From the NCBI GenBank assembly GCA_050157065.1, contig CP189573.1: DNA of 64,000 bases; one strand, given 5' to 3'. This DNA comes from Avipropionibacterium sp050157065 (GTDB taxonomy: Bacteria > Actinomycetota > Actinomycetes > Propionibacteriales > Propionibacteriaceae). Within the stretch, counting starts at the first letter, position 1. Every line of letters starts with the position of its first letter. The notes beneath the pieces were generated by a model. The model was not told the origin of the DNA, did no database searches, and saw only the letters and a list, made by a program, of their open reading frames with translations. The position numbers and the translations under genes are program-made. Positions 42,942 through 50,601 of this stretch are shown here, in pieces.

Positions 42942-44489
42942 TCACACCGGCGGTACGCCATGCCGCTTGGCCGGCACCGTACGGTCCTTGCCGGCCGCGG
43001 CGGCGAAGCGGGCGACGAGCTCGCGCCGTACCTCTCCCGGCTCGATCACGGCATCGACCACGAGATCGCTGGCCAGCCGGAGCAGGTCGATGTCGGCCTC
43101 GTACTCGGCATGCCGCTGCGCCACGAAGTCGGCCTGCTCCTCACCCGACAGCTCGTTGATCTTGTTCGCGAACACGGCGTTCACCGCCGCATCGGGCCCC
43201 ATCACCGCGATCTTGGCGGCCGGCAGGGCGAGACAGGCATCGGGCCCGAAGCCCGGGCCGGCCATCGCGTACAACCCCGCCCCGTAGGCCTTCCGGACGA
43301 TCAGTGACACCGTCGGCACCGTCGCCTCCGACACCGCCGTGATCATCTTGGCCCCGTGCCGGATGATGCCCTGCCGTTCGACGTGCGAGCCGATCATGAA
43401 CCCGGGTACGTCGGCCAGGTACAGCAGCGGCAGGTTGAACGCGTCGCACAACCAGATGAACCGCGCCGCCTTGTCGGCGGAGTCGACGAACAGCACGCCA
43501 CCCCGGACCGCAGGCTGATTGGCCACGATCCCGACGGGGTTGCCCTCCAACAACGCGAAGCCGGTGACCAGCTCGCCGGCGAACAGTGGCTTCACCTCGA
43601 AGAAGGAGTCGGCGTCGACGATCGCCTCGATCACGGTCACCATGTCGTAGCCCGCCGCGTCGTCGACCGGCACCATCCCGTCGACGAACTCCTTGGCCGG
43701 GTCGGCCCGGTCGTACGTCGGCGGCGACTCGCGCCAGTTCCCCGGCAGGTAGGAGAAGTACGCCTTCGCCTGGTCGATCGCGTCCGTGTCGTCGGTGGCA
43801 AGTTGATCACCGCACCCCGACACCGAGGTGTGCATCCGGGCACCGCCCATCTCCTCCAACGAGACGTGCTCCCCCACCACCTTCTCCGCCATCCGTGGCG
43901 ACCCGAGGTACATCGAGGCATTCCCGTCGACCATGATCACCACGTCACAGAACGCCGGGATGTAGGCCCCGCCGGCCGCACTCGGCCCGAACAGGCAGCA
44001 GATCTGCGGCACCTTGCCCGACAGCGCCACCTGGTTGGCGAAGATGCGTCCGGCACCGCGACGCCCGGGGAACAGGTCGACCTGGTCGGTGATCCGTGCG
44101 CCGGCCGAGTCCACCAGCCAGAAGATGGGCAGCTCCTCGCGCAGCGCCGCCTCGGTGATCCGGATGATCTTCTCCACCGTCCGGGCGCCCCACGAGCCGG
44201 CCTTCACCGACGGGTCGTTGGCCACCACCAGCACCGGGCGACCGGCGACCAGGCCACGACCGGTGACCACCCCGTCGGCGGGCAGTCCGGCGGCGAGGGC
44301 ATTCGCCAGTTGACCGTCCTCGACGAAGCTGTCCTCGTCCAGCAGCAGGGCCAGTCGGTCACGTACGAACAACTTGTGCTGGGAGGCGAGTTTCGCGGCC
44401 GCCTTCTCGCTCGGCCGCTCGGTGGCCGTACGGGCGTGCGTGATCCGCACGGCGGGGTCACCTGGCTGTCCATCATCGGTCGCCGACAT
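42942..44489 (-). CDS. Acyl-CoA carboxylase carboxyltransferase subunit (second copy)
   Basis: 515 residues, both carboxyltransferase halves present: 'WLVDSAGARITDQVDLFPGR', 'GPSAAGGAYIPAFCDVVIM', 'GGVLFVDSADKAARFIWLC' and 'YGAGLYAMAGPGF'. It differs from the AccD5-like copy at 26.4 kb (for example 'GARITDQ' versus 'GARIQEG'), so substrate is probably different; 'AGLYAMAG' resembles MCC/GCC- or AccD1-like enzymes. ATG 44489 is 7 nt after TAGGCT. No alpha chain or epsilon gene is adjacent; the alpha chain at 50.6 kb could serve both. Confidence 0.93.
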   Translation of the reverse strand: MSATDDGQPGDPAVRITHARTATERPSEKAAAKLASQHKLFVRDRLALLLDEDSFVEDGQLANALAAGLPADGVVTGRGLVAGRPVLVVANDPSVKAGSWGARTVEKIIRITEAALREELPIFWLVDSAGARITDQVDLFPGRRGAGRIFANQVALSGKVPQICCLFGPSAAGGAYIPAFCDVVIMVDGNASMYLGSPRMAEKVVGEHVSLEEMGGARMHTSVSGCGDQLATDDTDAIDQAKAYFSYLPGNWRESPPTYDRADPAKEFVDGMVPVDDAAGYDMVTVIEAIVDADSFFEVKPLFAGELVTGFALLEGNPVGIVANQPAVRGGVLFVDSADKAARFIWLCDAFNLPLLYLADVPGFMIGSHVERQGIIRHGAKMITAVSEATVPTVSLIVRKAYGAGLYAMAGPGFGPDACLALPAAKIAVMGPDAAVNAVFANKINELSGEEQADFVAQRHAEYEADIDLLRLASDLVVDAVIEPGEVRRELVARFAAAAGKDRTVPAKRHGVPPV

Positions 44490-44495
44490 GGGCCC

Positions 44496-44501
44496 AGCCT
44501 A
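44496..44501 (-). promoter_or_regulatory. -10 box of second carboxyltransferase gene
   Basis: TAGGCT on the minus strand, 7 nt before ATG 44489; leaderless arrangement. Confidence 0.5.
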
Positions 44502-44523
44502 TTTGAGTGGCCCCGCGTTCAGG

Positions 44524-45186
44524 TCAATCCCGAGGATCCCGGGTGAGGGTCACGTGGACTACCCCGCTCGGCGAACTGACCGACTCCACGTGGAACCCGT
44601 CCTCGACCCCTTCCAGGCCGTCCCACAGCCGTACGCCACGCCCCAGGATGATCGGCACCACCACCAGGTGCAGGTGGTCGACGAGGTCGGCGGCCAGGAA
44701 GTCACGCAGGGTGGTCGCCCCGCCGCCGATCCGGATGTCGGTCCGGCCGCCCGGATCCTCGGCAGCGATCCGGCGGGCGAGCTCCAACGCCTCGACCGGA
44801 GACGCGTCGACGAACCGGAAGCTGGTGCCGTTGGCGAACTCGATCGGCTCCCGCGGGGTGTGGGTCAGCACCAGCACCGGGGTCCGGAAGGGCGGCTCCT
44901 CACCCCACCATCCTCGCCACTGCGGGTCGTCCCGCTTCTCCGGCGGCACGAACTTGTTCATGCCCATGATCTCGACCCCCACACCGGCACCCCACTGCGA
45001 GGTGAAGGCATCGTCGACGCCGCGCACCCCGCCGGTCTCCCCGTGCACCTGCCGTCCCATCCGGGTGTCGAAGAACCACTCCATCAGGCGGGTGCCGGCA
45101 TGGCCGAACGGCGCTTCGAGGCACTGCCCCTCACCTGCCCCGTACCCGTCGAGCGAGATGGCGAAATGGTTCACCCGAACTGCCAT
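44524..45186 (-). CDS. Dihydrofolate reductase-fold protein (RibD C-terminal family) 2
   Basis: 220 residues starting 'MAVRVNHFAISLDGYGAGEG', with 'FRFVDASPVEALELARRIA', 'IRIGGGATTLRDFLAADLVD' and 'LGRGVRLWDG', again the RibD_C-like reductase family. AGGAGG precedes ATG 45186; the frame is open further upstream but that part covers the operator. Two copies of the shared 21-bp site lie in the divergent spacer to the HxlR gene, so it is almost certainly under that regulator. Confidence 0.88.
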   Translation of the reverse strand: MAVRVNHFAISLDGYGAGEGQCLEAPFGHAGTRLMEWFFDTRMGRQVHGETGGVRGVDDAFTSQWGAGVGVEIMGMNKFVPPEKRDDPQWRGWWGEEPPFRTPVLVLTHTPREPIEFANGTSFRFVDASPVEALELARRIAAEDPGGRTDIRIGGGATTLRDFLAADLVDHLHLVVVPIILGRGVRLWDGLEGVEDGFHVESVSSPSGVVHVTLTRDPRD

Positions 45187-45211
45187 GAGCCCAGACCTCC
45201 TGTGTCGACCG

Positions 45212-45232
45212 CTGATTGCGTACCGCAACCAC
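45212..45232 (+). promoter_or_regulatory. HxlR-type operator site 2
   Basis: CTGATTGCGTACCGCAACC on the plus strand, with an inner palindrome TTGCG-TAC-CGCAA. 27-47 bp upstream of reductase 2 and about 80 bp before hxlR. Confidence 0.6.
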
Positions 45233-45252
45233 TGCCCCGGACGCTACAGTGG

Positions 45253-45273
45253 CCACTTGCAGCGTGCAATCAC
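45253..45273 (-). promoter_or_regulatory. HxlR-type operator site 3
   Basis: On the minus strand GTGATTGCACGCTGCAAG, inner palindrome TTGCA-GCG-TGCAA. It is the nearer site to hxlR, 36 bp before its ATG, suggesting autoregulation. Confidence 0.55.
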
Positions 45274-45308
45274 TTCTTCACATGACCGAGCATCACAAGG
45301 AGGCCCGG

Positions 45309-45797
45309 ATGACGACAGCCGGACCACGCAGTGGCTGTGCGATCAACGCAGCCGTCGAGGCACTCGGTGACCCATGGAGCCTGATCGTGCTCCGCGACGT
45401 GATGTTCGGCAACCGACGGAGCTTCCGCGAGCTGCTCACCCGGTCCGACGAGGGCATCGCGTCGAACATCCTGAGCAGCCGACTCCGCTCACTCGTCGCC
45501 GCCGGGCTCCTCACCAAGGCCGAGTCGACGCGTGGCCGGCGCGGCTCGTACTCCCTCACCGAGGCCGGCATCCAGACACTGCCGATCCTGGTGGCGATGG
45601 GTACGTGGGGCCTGGCCCACCGCGACGGCACCCCGCAGCTGCGGATCCGCGCCGAGCTGCTGCGCGACGGCGGGCCCGACCTGGTCGAACGTCTGTCCGA
45701 GGAGCTCCGCGAGATCCACCTGGGGACTGCCCGCCCCGACCCGGACGCCCCGCGGGTCTCGGAGGAGCTTGCCCGCGCAGTCGCCGAGGCTGGGTGA
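45309..45797 (+). CDS. HxlR-family transcriptional regulator
   Basis: 162 residues. Winged-helix HxlR/DUF24 core: 'CAINAAVEALGDPWSLIVLR' with the near-N-terminal Cys used for redox or electrophile sensing in relatives, 'RRSFRELLTRSDEGIASNIL' (recognition region) and 'RGSYSLTEAG'. AAGGAGG lies before ATG 45309. Divergent from reductase 2, with two operator copies between them and a third before reductase 1. A C-terminal extension of about 50 residues is longer than in typical HxlR proteins. Confidence 0.93.
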   Translation: MTTAGPRSGCAINAAVEALGDPWSLIVLRDVMFGNRRSFRELLTRSDEGIASNILSSRLRSLVAAGLLTKAESTRGRRGSYSLTEAGIQTLPILVAMGTWGLAHRDGTPQLRIRAELLRDGGPDLVERLSEELREIHLGTARPDPDAPRVSEELARAVAEAG

Positions 45798-45803
45798 CGG
45801 CCA

Positions 45804-45897
45804 TTCCGTAAGGCGACCGGTCGATCGCGGGGGAACGGTGCGCTCCCGAGGACTGCCCGATCACTTCACCCCACCGCCGACCGGTCGCTTTGCGGAA
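45804..45897. repeat. 94-bp palindromic repeat, family B copy 2
   Basis: Left end TTCCGTAAGGCGACCGGTCG and right end CGACCGGTCGCTTTGCGGAA; same arms as 42157-42246. It fills the spacer between the convergent hxlR and acyl-CoA dehydrogenase genes. Confidence 0.75.
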
Positions 45898-45908
45898 CCA
45901 CGCGGGCA

Positions 45909-47105
45909 TCACTCGACCGGGAGCCCCATCCCCCGGGCGATCAACAGGCGCTGCACCTCCGAGGTCCCCTCCCCGATCTCGAGGATCTTCGCGTCCCGGT
46001 AGAAGCGGGCGATCGGGTACTCCTCGACGAAGCCGTACCCACCGAAGACCTGGGCGGCGACCCGGGTGGCGGTGACCGCGGCCTCGGTGGCATGCAGCTT
46101 GGCGATCGCGGCAGCCCGTCGGTAGGCCTTGCGGCCCGCGTCCGTCCCGGGAGCACCACCGTCCTTCATGGCGGCCGCCGAGTAGACGGCCAGACGACTC
46201 GTCTCGGCCAGCACGTCGAGGTCAGCGAGTTGGAAGGCGATCCCCTGCCGGGACCCGATCGGCTTGCCGAAGGTGGTCCGGTCCATCGCGTGGTCACGGG
46301 CCAGGTCGCGGCAGGCCCGGATGCAGCCCAGCGCGAGGGCGGCGATCGCCACCCGGCCGTCATCCAGGGTCGCCAGGAACTGGGAGAACCCGCGACCCCG
46401 TTCGCCGAGCAGGTGGTCGGCCGGCACCCGGACACCGCGCAGGGTCAACGGGTGGGTGTCGGAGGCGTGCCAGCCGAGCTTGCGATACGCCGGTTCGACG
46501 GTGAGTCCCTCGATCCCTGCCGGGACGCAGATCGCGGAGATCTCGGCCCTGCCGTCGTCGCGAGTGCCGGTCCTCGCGGTGACCGTCACCACCGAGGTGA
46601 TCTTGGTGCCGGAGTTGGTGATGAACTGCTTGGACCCGTCGATCACCCAGGCATCGCCGTCGAGCCTGGCCCGGGTCCGGGTGGCACCGGCATCGGACCC
46701 GGCCTCCGGTTCGGTCAGGCCGAACCCGGCCAGCGCGCGACCGGCGATCAGGTCGGGCAGCCAGCGTTCCCGTTGATCATCCGAGCCGTACGTGGCGATC
46801 GGGCCGATCCCCAACCCGACGGCCGCCTCCAGCGTGATGCCGACGGACTGGTCGACCCGGCCCAACTCCTCGATCGCGATGCACAGACTGGTGAAGTCAC
46901 CCGCCCCGCCGTACTCCTCGGGCACCCCGAGTCCGAACAGTCCCAACGCCCCCATCTTGGTGATCAGGTCGAGTGGGAAGTGGTGGTCGCGGTCCCAGTC
47001 GGCCGCGTACGGGGCGACCTCGGCCGCAGCGAACTCGGCCACGGAGTTGCGGAAGTCGTGGTGCTCCGATGAGTCGGCGAAGCCGCTCGGGTGGTCGGCA
47101 ACCAT
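45909..47105 (-). CDS. Acyl-CoA dehydrogenase (second copy)
   Basis: 398 residues, with 'LTEPEAGSDAGATRTRARL', 'ITNSGTKITSVVTVTARTG' (FAD/substrate domain) and 'EIGEGTSEVQRLLIARGMG', whose Glu lies at the catalytic position. Probably acts on short or branched acyl-CoA. ATG 47105 has GGAGG upstream; the open frame beyond it is not used. Near, but not in operon with, the second carboxyltransferase. The two could belong to leucine-type degradation (inference; no HMG-CoA lyase is seen). Confidence 0.91.
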   Translation of the reverse strand: MVADHPSGFADSSEHHDFRNSVAEFAAAEVAPYAADWDRDHHFPLDLITKMGALGLFGLGVPEEYGGAGDFTSLCIAIEELGRVDQSVGITLEAAVGLGIGPIATYGSDDQRERWLPDLIAGRALAGFGLTEPEAGSDAGATRTRARLDGDAWVIDGSKQFITNSGTKITSVVTVTARTGTRDDGRAEISAICVPAGIEGLTVEPAYRKLGWHASDTHPLTLRGVRVPADHLLGERGRGFSQFLATLDDGRVAIAALALGCIRACRDLARDHAMDRTTFGKPIGSRQGIAFQLADLDVLAETSRLAVYSAAAMKDGGAPGTDAGRKAYRRAAAIAKLHATEAAVTATRVAAQVFGGYGFVEEYPIARFYRDAKILEIGEGTSEVQRLLIARGMGLPVE

Positions 47106-47254
47106 CGTGATCCTCCTCGATCGGCATCCGGGTGGGATGCGGCGGCAGGGCGGTGTCGGATCGCGACGGGCGCCCACCCACAGGCTAGAGGAGAAGTTGC
47201 CACCAGGTCGGAGAACCGGCAGACCGCGGAGCCGGCTGCCCGCGAGTGGTCGGC

Positions 47255-47677
47255 TCAGGGTCGGGTACGGCGGGCCTCGCGCCACCGCGCCAGCGACTGC
47301 TCCACGTCGACCAACCCGACATGGATCACCGGCCCGTCCAGCCGGCGGCGGTGGGAGTCGCGGATCCGATCATTGAGGGCTTCGATGATCTCGCGGGCGT
47401 CGTCCTCCCGGCGTACGTCGGCCAACTGCTCGGGCAACTCGGCGACGTCCTTGCGAAGCTGCAACGACGGCGGGAGCGGCATCGAGATCCGTTCCCGTTC
47501 GAGCATCCCCTTCACCCACCAGTCGTCGTCACGCTTGTCGAGGCCGCTGATCGGCTTGCCCTCGCCGGGCAGGTTGGAGAACTCACCGCGCTCGGTCGCC
47601 TCCCGCACCACGCGGTCCGCCCACGACTCGCGGTACAGCGGGGTCTCGTCGTCCTCTGGGGTTCGCGGAGGAGTCAT
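47255..47677 (-). CDS. DUF1992 domain protein
   Basis: 140 residues with 'YRESWADRVVREATERGEFSNLPGEGKPI' type opening, the conserved NLPGxGKP motif and 'WWVKGMLERE', defining DUF1992 (also seen in DNAJC28-like proteins). Function unknown. TAGTCT ends 9 nt before the ATG. Located alone upstream of the acyl-CoA dehydrogenase on the same strand. Confidence 0.85.
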   Translation of the reverse strand: MTPPRTPEDDETPLYRESWADRVVREATERGEFSNLPGEGKPISGLDKRDDDWWVKGMLERERISMPLPPSLQLRKDVAELPEQLADVRREDDAREIIEALNDRIRDSHRRRLDGPVIHVGLVDVEQSLARWREARRTRP

Positions 47678-47895
47678 ACCGTTGGAGACTACCCGGCTGC
47701 CCGGACGGGCACTTCGTTCGGACGACGTCGGCCGCCCGTCATCGTCTCGTCACCTGTACGGCCCCGAGGCGTCCACCACGACAGGCACCATTGCCAGATG
47801 GAGTTCGCCCACGATCCTTGTCCAACGTTGGGCGCCGTCCGGCCCGATGAAGGCGGCCGAGTCAGCCGGATCCCTGCCTGCACGGGGATGCCGCG
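47678..47895. other. 218-bp spacer before pxpB
   Basis: No gene is supported. Near 47870 ATCCCTGCCTGCACGGGGAT is an imperfect palindrome reminiscent of short extragenic repeats found widely in bacteria. The DUF1992 promoter lies at the left end; no clear -10 precedes pxpB. Confidence 0.35.
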
Positions 47896-48621
47896 ATGAC
47901 GGCCCGGACGATCCGACCGTACGGTGATCGCGCGCTGCTGCTCGACTGCCGTGATCCGGAGGAGGCACTCGCGCTGCACACCGAGCTGGCCGGGCAGCCC
48001 TGGGTCGCCGAGGCCATCCCCGGGGCACGGACCCTCCTCGTCCGACTCCACGAACCGCCCACTCCCGAGCAACGTGCCCGACTGGCCGGCGCGCCTGCCA
48101 CCCCCGAGGCACCGGAGCCCGGTCGACTCGTCGAGGTCGAGGTGATCTACGACGGACCCGACCTCCACCTGGTGGCCGACACGTTGCGGCTGTCGCCGGC
48201 CGCGGTGGTGGCCCAGCACACCGGGACCGAGTGGCAGGTCGCGTTCTGTGGTTTCGTTCCCGGCTTCGCGTACCTGCATGATCCGCGCGGCCGGCATCCG
48301 CGGGTGCCCCGGCGCACCGAGTCACGGACCGTCGTCCCGGCCGGCTCGGTGGCCATCGCCGCCCAGTGGTCGGGGATCTATCCGCGGCAGGCAGCCGGCG
48401 CGTGGAACGTGATCGGCCGCAGCGCCACCCCGATCTGGACGCCGGCCCTTGACCAGCCCACCGTGCTCGGCCCCGGGGACCGGGTCCGATTCATCGCCAC
48501 CACCGAATCGGCCAGCACCGGATCGCCACTCGTACGGATGTCCGACCCCGGTGGCCGACCGACCGACCGAGCAGGACGGGACGCCCCCGCCAGCGACGCG
48601 TTCATCGGCCGGGTGCCGTGA
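47896..48621 (+). CDS. pxpB: 5-oxoprolinase subunit B / KipI-like protein PxpB
   Basis: 241 residues of the allophanate hydrolase subunit 1 family: 'IRPYGDRALLLDCRDPEEAL', 'FCGFVPGFAYLHDPRGRHPRVPRR' pattern and 'GSVAIAAQWSGIYPRQAAGAWNVIG' pattern. With PxpC and PxpA it forms ATP-dependent 5-oxoprolinase, which opens 5-oxoproline to glutamate. The usual 'PGGW' is 'AGAW' here. The pxpC GTG overlaps its stop (GTGA). No pxpA (LamB/YcsF) gene is adjacent. Confidence 0.9.
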   Translation: MTARTIRPYGDRALLLDCRDPEEALALHTELAGQPWVAEAIPGARTLLVRLHEPPTPEQRARLAGAPATPEAPEPGRLVEVEVIYDGPDLHLVADTLRLSPAAVVAQHTGTEWQVAFCGFVPGFAYLHDPRGRHPRVPRRTESRTVVPAGSVAIAAQWSGIYPRQAAGAWNVIGRSATPIWTPALDQPTVLGPGDRVRFIATTESASTGSPLVRMSDPGGRPTDRAGRDAPASDAFIGRVP

Positions 48622-49505
48622 TGATCAACTCTAGCCCGTCCGGGGTCCCGGAATCGTTGGTGGTGGAGGAAACCGGCAGCCACGCCCTCATCGAGGACCT
48701 CGGTCGACCGGGCCGGGCCCACCTCGGTGTGCCGACCTCCGGAGCCGCCGACAAGGCTTCACTCCGGCTGGCCAACCGACTGGTCGGCAACGATGCCGAC
48801 GCCGCCGCCGTCGAGTGCCTGTTGGGAGACCTGACCGTACGCGTCTGCGGTCGGCGACCGGTGTGGCTCGCGGTCACCGGCGCCCGCACCACGGTCACCG
48901 TGAACGGCCGACCCCAGGCGTCCTCGTCGAGTCTGGTCGCCCACCCCGGCGACATCCTGCGGGTGGAGCCACCGGTCGACGGTGCCCGCAACTACCTTGC
49001 GGTGCGAGGCGGGATCGACGTACGACCCCAACTCGGCAGCCGAGCCACCGACGTGCTGTCGGGACTGGGGCCGGGGCCGATCAAGGTCGGTGATCACCTC
49101 CCGATCGGCGCGCCCGGTCGTGGCCTGCCCGACACCGACGTCGCCCGGGTCCCGCCGATCAGTCGCCGGTTGCCGATCATGCTCGGCCCGCGGGACGACT
49201 GGTTCACCGACGGTGCCCTGGAACGTCTGGTGAACGGCAGCTGGTTGGTCGCACCGGCCACGGACCGGGTCGCCGTACGACTGTCCGGCCCGCAGTTGCC
49301 ACGCTGGTTCGACGGGCAGCTACCGTCCGAGGCCATCCTGCCGGGGGCCATCCAGGTCCCCCCGTCCGGCCAGCCCGTGATCTTCGGTCCCGACCATCCC
49401 GTCACCGGCGGCAACCCGGTGGTGGCCGTGGTGGTGTCCGGCGGGGTCGACGTGATCGGGCAACTGCGGTCCGGCGATCTGGTGTCCTTCGCGTTGGTCG
49501 ACTGA
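48618..49505 (+). CDS. pxpC: 5-oxoprolinase subunit C / KipA-like protein PxpC
   Basis: 295 residues, biotin-dependent carboxyltransferase-like domain: 'HALIEDLGRPGRAHLGVPTSGAADKAS' pattern, 'NYLAVRGGIDVRPQLGSRATD' and 'GPDHPVTGGNPVVAVV'. Partner of PxpB in 5-oxoprolinase. GTG 48618 gives a 4-nt overlap; ATG 48621 gives one nt. Its last 186 bp are overlapped in antisense by the open frame of the CPBP protease gene. Confidence 0.9.
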   Translation: MMINSSPSGVPESLVVEETGSHALIEDLGRPGRAHLGVPTSGAADKASLRLANRLVGNDADAAAVECLLGDLTVRVCGRRPVWLAVTGARTTVTVNGRPQASSSSLVAHPGDILRVEPPVDGARNYLAVRGGIDVRPQLGSRATDVLSGLGPGPIKVGDHLPIGAPGRGLPDTDVARVPPISRRLPIMLGPRDDWFTDGALERLVNGSWLVAPATDRVAVRLSGPQLPRWFDGQLPSEAILPGAIQVPPSGQPVIFGPDHPVTGGNPVVAVVVSGGVDVIGQLRSGDLVSFALVD

Positions 49506-50477
49506 GTCGGCGGTCGGCGATCCCGGCGTCGACAGCCGGTTGATCTTGGAGAACCTGATCAACAGTTCCATGACGCCGATCGTGACCCCGGCCAGCGCCA
49601 GGGCCACCGGTAGCGTCGACGGGCTACCGCTCTGACCGCCCTGGAGCGCATCGTTCACGTCACCCCACAACACGGTCGGGACCAGGATGAACACGTTGTT
49701 GAGGGCGTGCGCCATCACCGCCGCCTCGAGTCCACCGGTACGCCAGGCGAGGTAGCTGGCCGTCATCGCGAACAGCAGGTAGTCGAACACCTTCCACCCG
49801 TCGAGGTTCGGGTGGCCCGCGGTGAACACCAGCCCGGTCGCCACGGACGCCACGAGGAAGGCCACCAGTGGATGCGGGATCCAGGACGCGATGCCGCGGG
49901 TCAGCAGGCCGCGAGCCGCGTACTCCTCCCCCGCCGACTGCAGCGGGGTGGTCAACAGCACCATGATCAACAACGGGATCGCGTCCGGTGACAGCGGCCC
50001 CGGCCGATCACCACCGAGGAAGAACGACAGCCCGATGTAGAGCCCGTAGATCGGCACCAGCACCAACGCCGTCCGCGCGAACCACCGCCAGCGGAAGCGT
50101 CCGACCACCGACGACAGGTGGCCGGGCCGCTGCCCGTACAGCGCCCACTGCAACAGCATGCACGCCGGGATCAGCAACGCCAGCGCGACGTTGGTGGCCA
50201 GGAACAGTGCCGGGGTGATCACCACTTCCAGTGACGTCGGGTCACTGCGACCGGTGACCGCGTCGTAGATCATCGCCGGGACGGCGATCACGATGCTGAG
50301 CACGACGTACGCGGCCACCGTGCCGAGCACGGCCAGCAGGCCCTTCCACCACCGGTTGCGCGGCGTCCGGAAGAGGTGGTGGTACGGCGTCGGGGACAGC
50401 GGCAGCGACGACGGGCGGACGGGTGGCCCGCCCGAGGGGAGGAGGGTGGGCGGCTGGTGGTGGGGGCCCGATGTCAT
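49320..50477 (-). CDS. CPBP-family intramembrane metalloprotease (CAAX protease-like)
   Basis: About 385 residues, roughly eight membrane helices after a Pro-rich N-terminus. The family motifs are 'SAGEEYAARGLL' (EExxxR), 'FTAGHPN' (FxxxH) and 'MAHALNNVF' (HxxxN). Such proteases process prenylated or other membrane substrates; several are bacteriocin-immunity-like. ATG 50477 is 7 nt after TAGCCT (50484-50489). The membrane domain ends near 49550; the last 60 or so residues run antisense into pxpC and are polar, His-rich and unlike the family, suggesting a lost stop codon. Confidence 0.82.
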   Translation of the reverse strand: MTSGPHHQPPTLLPSGGPPVRPSSLPLSPTPYHHLFRTPRNRWWKGLLAVLGTVAAYVVLSIVIAVPAMIYDAVTGRSDPTSLEVVITPALFLATNVALALLIPACMLLQWALYGQRPGHLSSVVGRFRWRWFARTALVLVPIYGLYIGLSFFLGGDRPGPLSPDAIPLLIMVLLTTPLQSAGEEYAARGLLTRGIASWIPHPLVAFLVASVATGLVFTAGHPNLDGWKVFDYLLFAMTASYLAWRTGGLEAAVMAHALNNVFILVPTVLWGDVNDALQGGQSGSPSTLPVALALAGVTIGVMELLIRFSKINRLSTPGSPTADSVDQREGHQIAGPQLPDHVDPAGHHHGHHRVAAGDGMVGTEDHGLAGRGDLDGPRQDGLGR

Positions 50478-50483
50478 GTGTCA

Positions 50484-50489
50484 AGGCTA
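50484..50489 (-). promoter_or_regulatory. -10 box of CPBP protease gene
   Basis: TAGCCT on the minus strand, 7 nt before ATG 50477; leaderless arrangement. Confidence 0.45.
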
Positions 50490-50516
50490 CTGAGCGACGG
50501 CTCCACCGCGGGCCCG

Positions 50517-50525
50517 TTGTCCACA
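50517..50525 (+). promoter_or_regulatory. DnaA-box-like 9-mer
   Basis: TTGTCCACA exactly matches the high-GC actinobacterial DnaA-box consensus. It is single and not near dnaA or an AT-rich element, so it is not an origin; it might titrate DnaA or be chance. Confidence 0.35.
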
Positions 50526-50557
50526 GGGTTCGGCCTGCGCGGCCCGGCACTGGGCCA

Positions 50558-50563
50558 TAGACT
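50558..50563 (+). promoter_or_regulatory. -10 box of carboxylase alpha gene
   Basis: TAGACT, about 39 nt before GTG 50602; unlike most neighbours this gene then has a leader with a strong GAGGAGG site. Confidence 0.4.
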
Positions 50564-50601
50564 CACCGACGTCGGTGACACCCCGACCGAGGAGGACACA
50601 G

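Noticed and set aside
50517..50525. Replication origin
   Set aside because: Only one DnaA-box-like site and no AT-rich unwinding region or dnaA/dnaN neighbours.
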